This document shows, piece after piece, positions 7,902 to 16,470 of a stretch of DNA of 64,000 nt. The notes beneath the pieces are model-generated. The model saw only the letters and a list, made by a program, of their open reading frames with translations. It was not told where the DNA came from and ran no database searches. The position numbers were made by a program, and so were the translations under genes. Origin of the DNA: Tolypothrix sp. NIES-4075 (lineage in GTDB: Bacteria; Cyanobacteriota; Cyanobacteriia; Cyanobacteriales; Nostocaceae); contig NZ_BDUC01000006.1 of the NCBI RefSeq assembly GCF_002218085.1, forward strand, positions 310,001 to 374,000. Reading direction: 5' to 3'. Positions within the stretch are counted from its first letter, which is position 1. Each line of letters opens with the position of its first letter.

Positions 7902-9278
7902 CTACGTTGAAATCGACGCTTGAGAATTACTGGCTTTTGCGGGTAATTCTGCATCCGTTGGTGTTTCGTTCACGCGGAGGATTTTTGCTCCTAATTGCTG
8001 CAACTTCATGTCAAGGCGATCGTAGCCGCGATCTAAATGGCGCAATCCTTGAATTGTAGTTTTGCCTTCAGCTGCCAGTCCTGCCAAGACTAAGGCTGCT
8101 GATGCCCGCAAGTCTGTACCTAATACAGGTGCGCCCGATAACATCGATACTCCCCGAACGAAAGCTGCATTACCTTTAACGCGAATGTCTGCCCCTAAGC
8201 GATTCAACTCGGAAGCGTGACGCAAGCGATTTTCAAACACAGATTCGTTGATTATGCTGTCACCTTCTGCTACGGTCAGCAAAGCCATAAATGGTGCTTG
8301 CATATCCGTGGGAAAGCCTGGATGGGGCAAGGTTTCAATATCGGTCGCTCTCAGGGTTTGAGCTGGCAAAATGCGTAAGCAATCAGGGGCTTCTTGAATT
8401 ATGGACACACCAATATCCCGCAGTTTGGCAAGTACTGGAATCAAATGCTCTGGCACTACTGGGGAGAGGGTAATTTCCGATCGCGCGATCGCTCCAGCAA
8501 CCAAAAATGTACCTGTTTCAATGCGATCGGGAATAATCGAGTAGTCAACAGAATGCAACTTGGGGACACCGACGATGGTAATCGTACTAGTGCCGGCACC
8601 TTGAATTTTTGCTCCCATAGCGTTACAGAAATTCGCCAAATCGACTACTTCTGGTTCGCGTGCAGCATTTTCCAGGGTCGTTTCCCCATCTGCAAGGGTA
8701 GCCGCCATCATCAAGGTTTCCGTTGCACCAACGCTGGGGCTGTCGAGGTAAATCTTGGCTCCTTTGAGCCTACCATTGCTACCTGGGACATAAGCATTAC
8801 AAATGCCATGTTCTATCTGCACTTCGGCTCCCATCGCTTGTAGTCCGCGGACATGCAGATCAACCGGTCTTGCTCCAATTGCACAACCACCGGGTAATGG
8901 CATCTGTGCTACTCCCAGTCGTGCCAAAATTGCACCAATGGCAAAAAAACTCGCCCGCAGCTGGGTAACTAGTTCGTAAGGAGCTTTGGACGTTGTAATT
9001 TCGCTAGCGTTGATATCTAAAATATCATCGTGTTGCTCTAAACGAAGACCCAAAGCTGACAAAACTTGACCCATCCGCTTGACATCAGCCAATAATGGAA
9101 CGTTGCGGATGCGGCAATCTCCCGAACATAGTAAGGCTCCAGCCATGATTACCAATGCTGAATTTTTTGCCCCACTAATTTTCACATGACCTCGCAAACG
9201 ATGCCCACCCCAGATTTGCAAGACTGAGGAGTCTGCTTCAGGTAATTTGGCATCTGGTAAGCTGGTATTCGTATTAAT
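7902..9278 (-). CDS. murA: UDP-N-acetylglucosamine 1-carboxyvinyltransferase
   Basis: MurA transfers enolpyruvate from PEP to UDP-GlcNAc, the first committed step of peptidoglycan synthesis in the cytoplasm. The KISGAKNSALVIMAGALLC motif and the loop PGGCAIGARPVDLHV with the PEP/fosfomycin-binding Cys are present. Conserved similarity seems to extend upstream of the TTG at 9221 to NTNTSLPDAKLPEADSSVL. The only start-like codon there that follows a good Shine-Dalgarno (GGAGGG) is an ATT at 9278, about eight bases after it. If TTG 9221 is used the protein is 439 residues; from ATT it is 458. C-terminal tail is low complexity. Confidence 0.9.
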   Translation of the reverse strand: MNTNTSLPDAKLPEADSSVLQIWGGHRLRGHVKISGAKNSALVIMAGALLCSGDCRIRNVPLLADVKRMGQVLSALGLRLEQHDDILDINASEITTSKAPYELVTQLRASFFAIGAILARLGVAQMPLPGGCAIGARPVDLHVRGLQAMGAEVQIEHGICNAYVPGSNGRLKGAKIYLDSPSVGATETLMMAATLADGETTLENAAREPEVVDLANFCNAMGAKIQGAGTSTITIVGVPKLHSVDYSIIPDRIETGTFLVAGAIARSEITLSPVVPEHLIPVLAKLRDIGVSIIQEAPDCLRILPAQTLRATDIETLPHPGFPTDMQAPFMALLTVAEGDSIINESVFENRLRHASELNRLGADIRVKGNAAFVRGVSMLSGAPVLGTDLRASAALVLAGLAAEGKTTIQGLRHLDRGYDRLDMKLQQLGAKILRVNETPTDAELPAKASNSQASIST

Positions 9279-9627
9279 AAGCCTACCCTCCTAAAGAAGT
9301 TCAGTAATTTTAAAGATTTGAAGTTGGTTTCGATTCTACAGTAAAGATTTGATTTGTCTACATTTTTGCGCTAGGTAAACCCATTGATTTAGTGAGAATT
9401 GGCGACCCAAAGCAATCTGGAGTAAGCCTTTTAAGCATTTGTAAAATAAGTGCGCTCCTAGTATTGCATAGTATAGCGGGAGTGGGGAATGGGGAATGGG
9501 GGAGAAATATCAAAGATACTCGTATCCTAGGCATCGCGCAAGCTTGGCAATTCCTGATTTGACGGCAAGGGCGTTGACAAAAGCTAGAAAATGAGTAACA
9601 ATACAGAATGGTGATTAAATAATGCCA
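9279..9627. other. Intergenic region with short heptamer repeats
   Basis: There is no gene. A short GGGGAAT-type tandem (GGGGAATGGGGAATGGGGGA) lies near 9484-9505. The murA ribosome-binding site GGAGGG lies at about 9286-9291 on the minus strand. Confidence 0.5.
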
Positions 9628-9709
9628 GCGGAACTGGCGGAATTGGCAGACGCGCTAGATTCAGGTTCTAGTGCCGCAAGGCTTCCGGGTTCAAGTCCCG
9701 GGTTCCGCA
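9628..9709 (+). tRNA. tRNA-Leu (anticodon CAG)
   Basis: 82-nt class II tRNA. Acceptor GCGGAAC pairs with GTTCCGC, discriminator A. The anticodon stem CTAGA/TCTAG encloses TTCAGGT, giving anticodon CAG. The long variable arm and a CCGGGTTCAAGTCCCGG T-arm are intact. CCA is not encoded. Confidence 0.95.
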
Positions 9710-9783
9710 TATCAGTTATGAGTTAGGAGTTAAATTTGTTTTCTTTAAATTGCTAACTTATCACTCATAACTCATAATTTTTA

Positions 9784-10560
9784 ATGTTAACCAGTTTACA
9801 GAATTCTTTAGTAAAGCAAATCCGCAAATTACACTCAAGGAAGGAGCGTCACAACCAAGAGTTGTTTTTACTGGAAGGTACGCATTTGCTGGAATCCGCT
9901 TGTGCGGTGAATTATAAGCTCGAAGTTGTGTGTTGTACGCTACAATGGCAAGCGGCTCATTCTGGACTTTGGGAGCAAGCTTGTAGCCGATGCGATCGCT
10001 TTGAAATTGTCAGTGAAGAAGTAATGAAAGCGATCGCGACGACAGTACAACCGGATGGTGTTATCGCTACCGCCAAACGAGGCTCGGCAATGCAAGTTCC
10101 GTTTACTGGGTTGCTGCTAGCTTTGGAAACTGTGCAAGATCCGGGCAATTTGGGGACGATGATTCGGACTGCGGCAGCGGCTTCTGCATCGGGGCTGTGG
10201 CTAAGTGCTGATAGTGTAGATTTAGATAACCCCAAAGTGTTGCGTGCTAGTGCTGGGCAGTGGTTTCGCTTACCGATGGCGGTAAGTGCTTCTTTAAAAG
10301 ATACAATAAATGAAGCCAAGCAAGCAGGAATGCAGATTGTGGCAACTTTGCCAAGTGCAACTTTAACTTATTGGCAAGTAGATTGGCGAAAACCAAGTTT
10401 AATTTTATTGGGTAATGAAGGTGCGGGTTTGTCGGCTTCTTTAGCGGCAATGGCAGATGTAGAAGTGAGAATACCTCTCAATCCAGGGGTAGAATCTTTG
10501 AATGTGGCGATCGCCGCAGCTTTAATGTTGTACGAGGCTCAACGGCAGGTTAGGAGTTAA
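9784..10560 (+). CDS. TrmH/SpoU-family RNA 2'-O-methyltransferase
   Basis: This 258-residue AdoMet-dependent enzyme methylates a ribose 2'-OH in tRNA or rRNA. The N-terminal part (SLVKQIRKLHSRKERHNQELFLLEG) is the substrate-binding domain of the RlmB/TrmH group. The SPOUT knot is shown by ETVQDPGNLGTMIRTAAA (motif 1), LILLGNEGAGL (motif 2) and IPLNPGVESLNVAIAAAL (motif 3). The exact target nucleotide cannot be told from sequence. It lies just downstream of tRNA-Leu(CAG), with no clear operon link. Confidence 0.9.
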   Translation: MLTSLQNSLVKQIRKLHSRKERHNQELFLLEGTHLLESACAVNYKLEVVCCTLQWQAAHSGLWEQACSRCDRFEIVSEEVMKAIATTVQPDGVIATAKRGSAMQVPFTGLLLALETVQDPGNLGTMIRTAAAASASGLWLSADSVDLDNPKVLRASAGQWFRLPMAVSASLKDTINEAKQAGMQIVATLPSATLTYWQVDWRKPSLILLGNEGAGLSASLAAMADVEVRIPLNPGVESLNVAIAAALMLYEAQRQVRS

Positions 10561-10580
10561 GAATTATAAACTCGTAACTT

Positions 10581-10814
10581 TTATTTAATTTTTTTTTCCA
10601 GATATTGTTCAATATCAGCAACGGCATCTTCCAAAGCTTCTAAATCAATTTCTGCTTTTATTTCAATTAGTTCAGCATCACTGGTTTTAACAGTATCGGT
10701 TTTTGGCGTTTCTTCCTCTTCAGTCAGACTCTCTTGTAAGATATCCTCCAACTGATTGAGGGATTGAAGAAACTCTTTAGCGGCAGCGCGGCGTTGTTGC
10801 TGATTTTGCTCCAT
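10581..10814 (-). CDS. Conserved small acidic hypothetical protein
   Basis: 77 residues from ATG 10814 (MEQNQQQRRAAAKEF); the longer reading to 10889 has no conserved look. The protein is Glu-rich and helical (LNQLEDILQESL, IDLEALEDAVADIEQYLEKK), probably coiled-coil, soluble and without cysteines. It resembles small cyanobacterial hypothetical proteins of unknown role. It converges with the methyltransferase gene. Confidence 0.65.
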   Translation of the reverse strand: MEQNQQQRRAAAKEFLQSLNQLEDILQESLTEEEETPKTDTVKTSDAELIEIKAEIDLEALEDAVADIEQYLEKKIK

Positions 10815-10984
10815 AATTTTGATTTGAGAATCGTGATTGCAGTTTCTAATTATGGTTATCTGTACCAAAACTAATTTATTCTGTATCAAATTTACACATT
10901 AAAAGGCTTGATGGCAAAATCAGCTAGTATCAGGGTAAAACTAAAACTTTGCTGTTGTTCATAAAAGTATTGCTATCTAGGAAG

Positions 10985-11389
10985 TCATTCGGTGTAATTT
11001 TCTACTAGCAACGCACTAGGAATTGGTCGCGGGCGCATTGTTTTGGCTTCTACCCATACCCAGAGTGCCTCAGCCGTAACTAATAATTCGTCTTGGTTTT
11101 GTTTGCGAATTTCGTAGCGTCGAATGGCACGACTACCCCGCATTTGGTGTAACCAAGTGGTGATTTCTAGGGTATCGCCGGCGACTGCTGGGCGCAGATA
11201 CTCAATCTGTACGCGCCGCATGACGAATACGCCCGCCAATTCTCGGTACACGTCTAAAGTTAAGCCTAAGTGTTCTGAGTGTTCAATCGCTGCCTGTTCT
11301 AAATAATTTTGGTAAACGGCGTTGTTGACATGTCCCAAAGCATCCATTTCGTAGTGCCGAACCCGCAATAAAGTCTTGAATTTTTCCAT
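10985..11389 (-). CDS. Acyl-CoA thioesterase, hotdog fold (YbgC/FadM type)
   Basis: This 134-residue single-domain hotdog protein hydrolyses acyl-CoA-type thioesters. The motif RVRHYEMDALGHVNNAVYQNYLEQA contains the catalytic Asp-x-x-G-H-V-N-N typical of 4-hydroxybenzoyl-CoA thioesterases. In cyanobacteria this group includes the 1,4-dihydroxy-2-naphthoyl-CoA thioesterase of phylloquinone synthesis, which is a possible but unproven role here. The protein is full length, starting at ATG 11389. Confidence 0.85.
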   Translation of the reverse strand: MEKFKTLLRVRHYEMDALGHVNNAVYQNYLEQAAIEHSEHLGLTLDVYRELAGVFVMRRVQIEYLRPAVAGDTLEITTWLHQMRGSRAIRRYEIRKQNQDELLVTAEALWVWVEAKTMRPRPIPSALLVENYTE

Positions 11390-11422
11390 TGGTTATGATT
11401 CCTGAGTGATGCAGTGCTGTAT

Positions 11423-11457
11423 GTAGTCGGCGCTTCAGCGCGCTTTGCGCCGACTAC
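11423..11457. repeat. Dispersed hairpin GTAGTCGGCGC...GCGCCGACTAC
   Basis: A perfect 11-bp inverted repeat with a short loop. It belongs to the dispersed GTAGT...ACTAC palindrome family seen elsewhere in the window. The rest of 11390-11739 holds no gene that I can support. Confidence 0.7.
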
Positions 11458-11739
11458 TAAAGAGTTATCAAGCGTGCGTTAAGAATGTTTTCAAGTTTAT
11501 TAAATTTTCCTAGTTTAAACGCTCAATTATGAGAAGATAAATATTAGGTTAAAAAGAAAAATTTTCTTTTTGTAAGTTTTTGTTTTGGCAAGGCGACGCG
11601 TTAGCCCCGGCTGCATTTTTCCATGTATTTAAATCGCAATTAATTAGTCTTTGGAAGTGAGCATTTTAAAGCTTATTACTTTCAAGGATGAAGTTAACTT
11701 GACTTTTGTACAGGTTTAGCAAAAATAAAAGGGGATAAA

Positions 11740-11877
11740 ATGGCTGTTCGTAATAACTTAGTTACCAATTTGTGGCAGAGAGTACAACAAGATTCTGTCA
11801 GTTGGGGGTCGTTGCTACTTTGGGTGTGTGGATTAGTTGTATTGTTAACGATGCTGGGAATGTTTGCCAACGCTTAA
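11740..11877 (+). CDS. Small single-pass membrane protein
   Basis: 45 residues from ATG 11740, preceded by AAAAGGGGATAAA as a ribosome-binding site. The N-terminus is soluble (MAVRNNLVTNLWQRVQQDS) and a single transmembrane helix follows (WGSLLLWVCGLVVLLTMLGMF). Length and topology resemble small thylakoid or plasma-membrane subunits, but I do not recognise it. It stands alone, followed by G/C-skewed repeats. Confidence 0.6.
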   Translation: MAVRNNLVTNLWQRVQQDSVSWGSLLLWVCGLVVLLTMLGMFANA

Positions 11878-11884
11878 AAGCAGA

Positions 11885-12110
11885 AAAGTTCAGAAGGGTG
11901 TAAGAGTGTGGGGTTGCAGGTTTCGGGTGTGGGGGAGGAAGAAAGAGGGTGTGGGGTATGGGGTGTGGGGTGTAGGGATTGAAACAGAGGGTGTGGGGGA
12001 GGAAGAAAGAGGGTGTGGGGGAGGAAATATAATAACTTCATCTTCTTACCCCTTACACCCGACACCCAACACCCGACACCCTTCTTACCCCTTACACCCA
12101 ACACCCTAAT
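11885..12110. repeat. GTGTGGGG / CCCCTTACACCC low-complexity repeat block
   Basis: The left half repeats GGGTGTGGGG and GAGGAAGAAAGAGG units. The right half carries the inverse CCCTTACACCC/GACACCC units, so the block can form an imperfect long hairpin. The apparent ORFs across it are compositional artefacts. Confidence 0.7.
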
Positions 12111-12185
12111 TTTTTGTAAAAGTAACCCGAATGCACCTGACGATTAAAATCGCCAGGGCTTAATTTTTACCTATTAGCTTAAGTG

Positions 12186-12932
12186 TTAAGCAACAATCAA
12201 TTCTGGCTCGTTTTCTGTTGGTGCAGCATCTTGTACGAGGGAAGGTGTGTTGCCGTTGCGCTGGAGGATACCGCCAACCATTGCTAATAAGGCGTTTACT
12301 TTGCGGGTACGCCACTCGGTAGTGAGTTTCTCCACCTCTAAAGCAGGCATCCGGCGCATCATTGCTTCGTAAAGATAAGCAGCATGACCGGTTTCGTCTG
12401 TGACAATGCTTAACATTCCTAATTTTAGGTTGCGATCGCTTGGGTTATCATCAGGTAAAACGTTCGCCATCCGCCGAAAGTCTTTGCTAGCATCTAATTC
12501 TAGAATGTAGGTACTAGCCATAAAAACATTCCAGTCAATGGCATCTGGTTTTAACTGTTCTTGAGAATAACCTTCAAAATAAGCAGCAAAAAACGGACTG
12601 CGATTTTGTTGTGATTTCTTTTCGTCTGTTTTCTTCGGCAAACTCTTAAAATCAATCACTTGTTTATTAAGCTGTTTTAAGGCATGGGCAAAAATTTGAC
12701 CGTGCCTATTTTCATCTGATGCATGTTTTGCGAGTTTCTCCGCAAGCCATGTATCACCTTCAGATGCTGCGCGTTGGCTTAAAGCTTCGAGAAAAGGTAC
12801 TGAACCAGATTCAGCCAACTGGAATCCTGCTAGGACATTGGGTCGCGTTTTGCGATCGCGAATTTGACTCGCAGAGTAATAAGCCGCAACACCAGAACCC
12901 AGCAAATGCATGAAGTGCGTAAATAAGTTCAT
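12186..12932 (-). CDS. Ferritin-like di-iron protein
   Basis: 248 residues from ATG 12932; a TTG one codon upstream is an alternative. The four-helix ferritin-like fold is suggested by paired carboxylate-histidine motifs: ESGSVPFLEAL, SDENRHGQIFAHAL, ELDASKDFRRM and TDETGHAAYLYEAM. These could ligate two iron atoms. Relatives include rubrerythrin-like and tRNA-hydroxylase-like proteins; the substrate is unknown. It is transcribed divergently from the thermonuclease gene. Confidence 0.75.
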   Translation of the reverse strand: MNLFTHFMHLLGSGVAAYYSASQIRDRKTRPNVLAGFQLAESGSVPFLEALSQRAASEGDTWLAEKLAKHASDENRHGQIFAHALKQLNKQVIDFKSLPKKTDEKKSQQNRSPFFAAYFEGYSQEQLKPDAIDWNVFMASTYILELDASKDFRRMANVLPDDNPSDRNLKLGMLSIVTDETGHAAYLYEAMMRRMPALEVEKLTTEWRTRKVNALLAMVGGILQRNGNTPSLVQDAAPTENEPELIVA

Positions 12933-13120
12933 CAAAGATTCCCGCTGATTTTGCGTCGTCTACATTACCTATACTAATCAAAGATAATTTGAATGATAAC
13001 TTTACTTTGTTATAAAATCGTGACGCGCCAATTTATAAATTCTCTACGATAATAAACAAGTTAAACTAGTAAATTTCCATTTTAGTAGTATCATCCCAAA
13101 GGAAGATTTTAGTAGTTTCA

Positions 13121-13681
13121 ATGGAAAAATTAATTAAGCCGCTAATTTGGTTTTGTGCAGCCATCCTGATTTTGTCTTTGATGGGATGCGATCGCATCTT
13201 CCCACCTTCGGGAGATGTAGTAGAAAGAATCAGTGATGGTGATACTTTAACAGTCAAAGATGCTAAAGGTAACAATATCACCGTGCGCTTTGCTTGTATG
13301 GATGCACCAGAAGTACCGCATTCCAAAAAAGAAAGAGAAAGTAAACGTGCAAGCGATCGCAATCAATTTACTTGGGGTGCGAAAGCGCAAGAAAGAGTGC
13401 AGCAGCTAGTGAAACAGAGTAGCGATCGCGTCACTTTGAATATTACTGATAGCGATCGTTACGGACGCAAAGTTGCCGAAGTGCGTTTAAAAAATGGCAC
13501 TTTAGTTCAACAAGTATTGCTGCGTGAAGGATTGGCAAAAGCGTATCGTCCTTACTTAAATAAGTGTCCTAGTAGAGATTTAGTTGAGCAAGCTGAAGCC
13601 GAAGCGAAGCAACAAAAACGCGGTGTTTGGAGTGATGCTAAGTTTATCAATCCTTGGGAGTATAGGAGTTTTAACAAGTAA
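13121..13681 (+). CDS. Thermonuclease (SNase)-family lipoprotein
   Basis: 186 residues. The N-terminus has a lipobox (ILSLMGC), so the enzyme is probably anchored outside the cytoplasmic membrane. The staphylococcal nuclease fold is visible as ERISDGDTLTV, ITVRFACMDAPEVP, TDSDRYGRKVAEVRL, LLREGLAKAYRPY and RGVWSD. The catalytic Arg/Glu/Arg positions appear kept (VRFACMDAPE, DRYGR). It would degrade extracellular nucleic acids in a Ca-dependent way if active. Confidence 0.85.
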   Translation: MEKLIKPLIWFCAAILILSLMGCDRIFPPSGDVVERISDGDTLTVKDAKGNNITVRFACMDAPEVPHSKKERESKRASDRNQFTWGAKAQERVQQLVKQSSDRVTLNITDSDRYGRKVAEVRLKNGTLVQQVLLREGLAKAYRPYLNKCPSRDLVEQAEAEAKQQKRGVWSDAKFINPWEYRSFNK

Positions 13682-13684
13682 AGC

Positions 13685-14956
13685 TTATGGTTGATTGCTA
13701 TTGTTTGACGCTGATTTAAAAGCGTTACTAAATAACCATGACAAAAGATTAGCAACTGTAGCCGCTCCAAAAGAAAATAGTGCAATAATTGCATCACGAG
13801 GTAAAACACCATCTAACCAGCTACCTTGGATTCTGGAAACGGGAAATTTTGGATCTAGACCGATTTGAATTTGTTTAGTTTTACCAGAAAAGCGAGCTTC
13901 TATCCCCTTTTTGGGGACAATTTGCAGATAGCGTATTTCTTGAATGTTTAGAGGACTTTTAAAAGGATCAGGTTTGTCACCCATGAGAAACTGGTTTTGT
14001 TTAATATCCCTCTCCTGTTCTGCCATGCGGATTTTGCCTTCTACAATAGTAGAAATTTTTAAATCGTCTCTGGCATCTTTGCCATTTCTGTCTAAATGTA
14101 GAAATTTCACATCTTTGGTTTCTATCTCTTCTCTAAACCATTGTTCTGATTCATATTTAGTAGGTTTGGCTAGAGTAATATAAATCTTGGTATTTTGCGT
14201 AAATTTTAAGTTTATATTTTTATTATTTGGATTTAAAGTGAATTCCAATGGTATTTGATTATCCGGCTGATTTGGTAATTTTAAATCTGGTAATTCGTAA
14301 CCTTCTACTATAAATTTGATTGGTTGTTCACCTAAATATAGGTCTAATGTATTTGGGCTGATTTTTTGGTTTAAGTTAGAGTTTTGTTGCAGAGAAAAAG
14401 CCAGTTGATTACGATAAAAGTCATAACTTAGTCCAGCTACTTTTGTATTTGGTTGTAGCCGTAGTTCATCTAGGTTGATTTCACTTGTTGCTTGGAGATT
14501 AGCTGGAGCAATAATCCATCTACTATCGCTGTCTTTTAGTTGGATTTTTAATGAGTCTAACTGATTGAGTTGGGGCAAAGTTTTACTTTGAAAATTGCCT
14601 GTTAAAGTTAGGGTTTGTTTGCCTTGATTTTCTATTTGTTTGATGCCGCGAATATCTTGAAGAAAGAGTTTAGATTCTTTTCCGATATAGATAAAATTCA
14701 TTTCTTGAGAAATGACATTACCTTCAAATGTATGAGTGCCGGGTACAATAGCGGCAAAGGTGACGATAGTCAAAAATACAAGTAACAGCAATGCCAAAAA
14801 TGAATTTTGATGGTTTAAAATTACTCGTAATAAGCGCTTTAGAACTGAAGCGCTAACCCCAAACAAAGCAATTAAATGTCTTTTCAGAAAATTCAACGAT
14901 TGACGAATCTTGATGAAGTTGAGAAATTTACGTTTGGCTTTTTGCGGTGATGCCAT
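13685..14956 (-). CDS. Membrane protein of unknown function
   Basis: 423 residues with a basic N-terminus, one transmembrane helix near residues 50-72 (SFLALLLLVFLTIVTFAAIV), a large beta-rich extracytoplasmic domain and a C-terminal hydrophobic segment (DAIIALFSFGAATVANLLSWLFS). It resembles a conserved cyanobacterial hypothetical protein. The upstream gene at 14960 ends three bases before its start, so the two probably form an operon and act together at the envelope. Confidence 0.7.
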   Translation of the reverse strand: MASPQKAKRKFLNFIKIRQSLNFLKRHLIALFGVSASVLKRLLRVILNHQNSFLALLLLVFLTIVTFAAIVPGTHTFEGNVISQEMNFIYIGKESKLFLQDIRGIKQIENQGKQTLTLTGNFQSKTLPQLNQLDSLKIQLKDSDSRWIIAPANLQATSEINLDELRLQPNTKVAGLSYDFYRNQLAFSLQQNSNLNQKISPNTLDLYLGEQPIKFIVEGYELPDLKLPNQPDNQIPLEFTLNPNNKNINLKFTQNTKIYITLAKPTKYESEQWFREEIETKDVKFLHLDRNGKDARDDLKISTIVEGKIRMAEQERDIKQNQFLMGDKPDPFKSPLNIQEIRYLQIVPKKGIEARFSGKTKQIQIGLDPKFPVSRIQGSWLDGVLPRDAIIALFSFGAATVANLLSWLFSNAFKSASNNSNQP

Positions 14957-14959
14957 AAT

Positions 14960-15691
14960 TTATTTCAACCAATTTGGATTATGTTCAAATACAATTCGGT
15001 TTTCGATGCGATCGCTTGGTTCATTTCTTCGTTCAATAAAAGCAACATAGTGTATTTCATAGCGTCCAGTTGGAGTTTTGCCTCCATCCTCCCAGGTAAA
15101 AATAGTTTCACCGCTTCTGGGATTAGGAGAGGAAGTGCTATAAATCGATTTTTTACCTTGGGGGAGGATTTCAAAGGTGGTAAATTTCACTCGATCTTGG
15201 GAATAAAAGACAAATTCATATTTACCCGAAGTTTGCCCCAGAATGACTGGAACATAGACAGACTGGGAACCAAGGTTATAGGATGCAAGAGCGCGGAGTT
15301 TGTTTGCTGGTATTTTTGATTGCGTGAGAACGTATGTATCCCAGCTAAAGCTGAAACGCGAACCATTGTTAGACAATGACAAATCATCTAATTGATATTG
15401 ATAATTATCATCTAATGATTTCACTATTACTTGAGGGTTTTTACCACCGTTTATTTGCGGAATTTGTAGCGTGAGAGTTTTCCCGAAATTGACAAGGTTT
15501 CGGGTAGCAATGGAAATTAGGTTCAAGCTATTACCGCTTAAGGGTTCTTCTTTGATACCTTCGCAGCGAGAGGGTGGTTTGCGGCGGATATAATCAGTAG
15601 TGCGCGGGTTCCCTTGTGGGCAAGAAGCAGCAGCGGGAAGATGGCTGACGCTGAGGATTAATAGGCTGGCAAGAATAATTTTATAATTCAT
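14960..15691 (-). CDS. Secreted protein of unknown function
   Basis: 243 residues with a cleavable signal peptide (MNYKIILASLLILSVSHLPA). The mature part is beta-rich, with SCPQGNPRTTDYIRRKPPSRCEG near its start containing two cysteines that may form a disulfide. No enzyme motif is seen. It is the first gene of a pair with the membrane protein at 13685-14956. Confidence 0.7.
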   Translation of the reverse strand: MNYKIILASLLILSVSHLPAAASCPQGNPRTTDYIRRKPPSRCEGIKEEPLSGNSLNLISIATRNLVNFGKTLTLQIPQINGGKNPQVIVKSLDDNYQYQLDDLSLSNNGSRFSFSWDTYVLTQSKIPANKLRALASYNLGSQSVYVPVILGQTSGKYEFVFYSQDRVKFTTFEILPQGKKSIYSTSSPNPRSGETIFTWEDGGKTPTGRYEIHYVAFIERRNEPSDRIENRIVFEHNPNWLK

Positions 15692-15946
15692 GGTTTGTTT
15701 AACTAAATCTTAAGTAGGGTATTAGGGCTTTAGCCTAAGAGGTTGTTTGAAAAGTGGTTAGCTGTGATTTTAGGCACTTATTGATCCCCCCTATCCTCCC
15801 TTAAAAGGGCTACGGTGTACACACAAGTCGGAAAAACTCCATCCACCTTTCATATTTGCGGTGCGTTACGCTAGCGTGACAAAGCTAAATTGTTATATCG
15901 GCGATCGCATTTGTTATATTTGGGAACTCATTTGTTATATCCTACG
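15692..15946. repeat. Left part of repeat island
   Basis: No gene. A copy of GTGTACACACAAGT lies at 15815-15828. A 38-bp block at 15890-15927, containing a HIP1 site, is repeated at 16097-16134. Confidence 0.6.
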
Positions 15947-16090
15947 GTGTACACACAAGTCGGAAAAACCTCACCCTCGCTTTTAGCTACGCTAAAATCT
16001 TTCCCTCTCCTTACTAAGGAGAGGGATGTCCGGAACGGACAGGGTGAGGTTTTTCAAAATTTTGGGGAATTTGATCACTTGTGTGTACAC
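15947..16090. repeat. 144-bp nested-palindrome (MITE-like) element
   Basis: The outer inverted repeats GTGTACACACAAGT (15947-15960) and ACTTGTGTGTACAC (16077-16090) are perfect. Inside, AAAAACCTCACCCT (15964-15977) pairs with AGGGTGAGGTTTTT (16041-16054). That stem encloses three further perfect hairpins: TTTTAGC/GCTAAAA (15981-15997), CCCTCTCCTT/AAGGAGAGGG (16003-16025) and GTCCG/CGGAC (16028-16040). The core could therefore fold as a cloverleaf in DNA or RNA. No coding capacity. Confidence 0.85.
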
Positions 16091-16128
16091 GGTAGTTTGT
16101 TATATCGGCGATCGCATTTGTTATATTT

Positions 16129-16370
16129 GGGAACCCGTTTATCGTATTTGGGAACCCGTTTATCGTATTTGGGAACCCGTTTATTGAATTTGGGAACCCA
16201 TTTATTGAATTTGGGAACCCGTTTATTGAATTCGGGAACCCGTTTATTGAATTCGGGAACCCGTTTATTGAATTCGGGAACCCGTTTATTGAATTCGGGA
16301 ACCCGTTTATTGAATTCGGGAACCCGTTTATTGAATTCGGGAACCCGTTTATTGAATTCGGGAACCCGTT
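16129..16370. repeat. 21-bp minisatellite, 12 copies
   Basis: GGGAACCC starts at 16129 and recurs every 21 bases to 16360. The main unit is GGGAACCCGTTTATTGAATT plus C; the first few copies are variants. Because 21 is a multiple of three, several frames on both strands stay open and encode heptapeptide repeats. There is no support for these being genes. Confidence 0.9.
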
Positions 16371-16470
16371 TGTTGTATGGGCATGTCCATAACACATCAT
16401 ACTGGGGTGTCTAGTACAGGTCGGCGTAAATAAACCAACCATTCTCAATCGCTAAAAAGCTTACTCCATA

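Noticed and set aside
11864..12109. ORFs across the GTGTGGGG repeat block
   Set aside because: Low-complexity composition only (Gly/Val/Trp or Pro/His/Thr strings).
15890..16448. Overlapping ORFs of 106-174 codons on both strands
   Set aside because: They arise from a 21-bp tandem repeat whose length is a multiple of three; all encode simple heptapeptide repeats and lack family matches or convincing starts.
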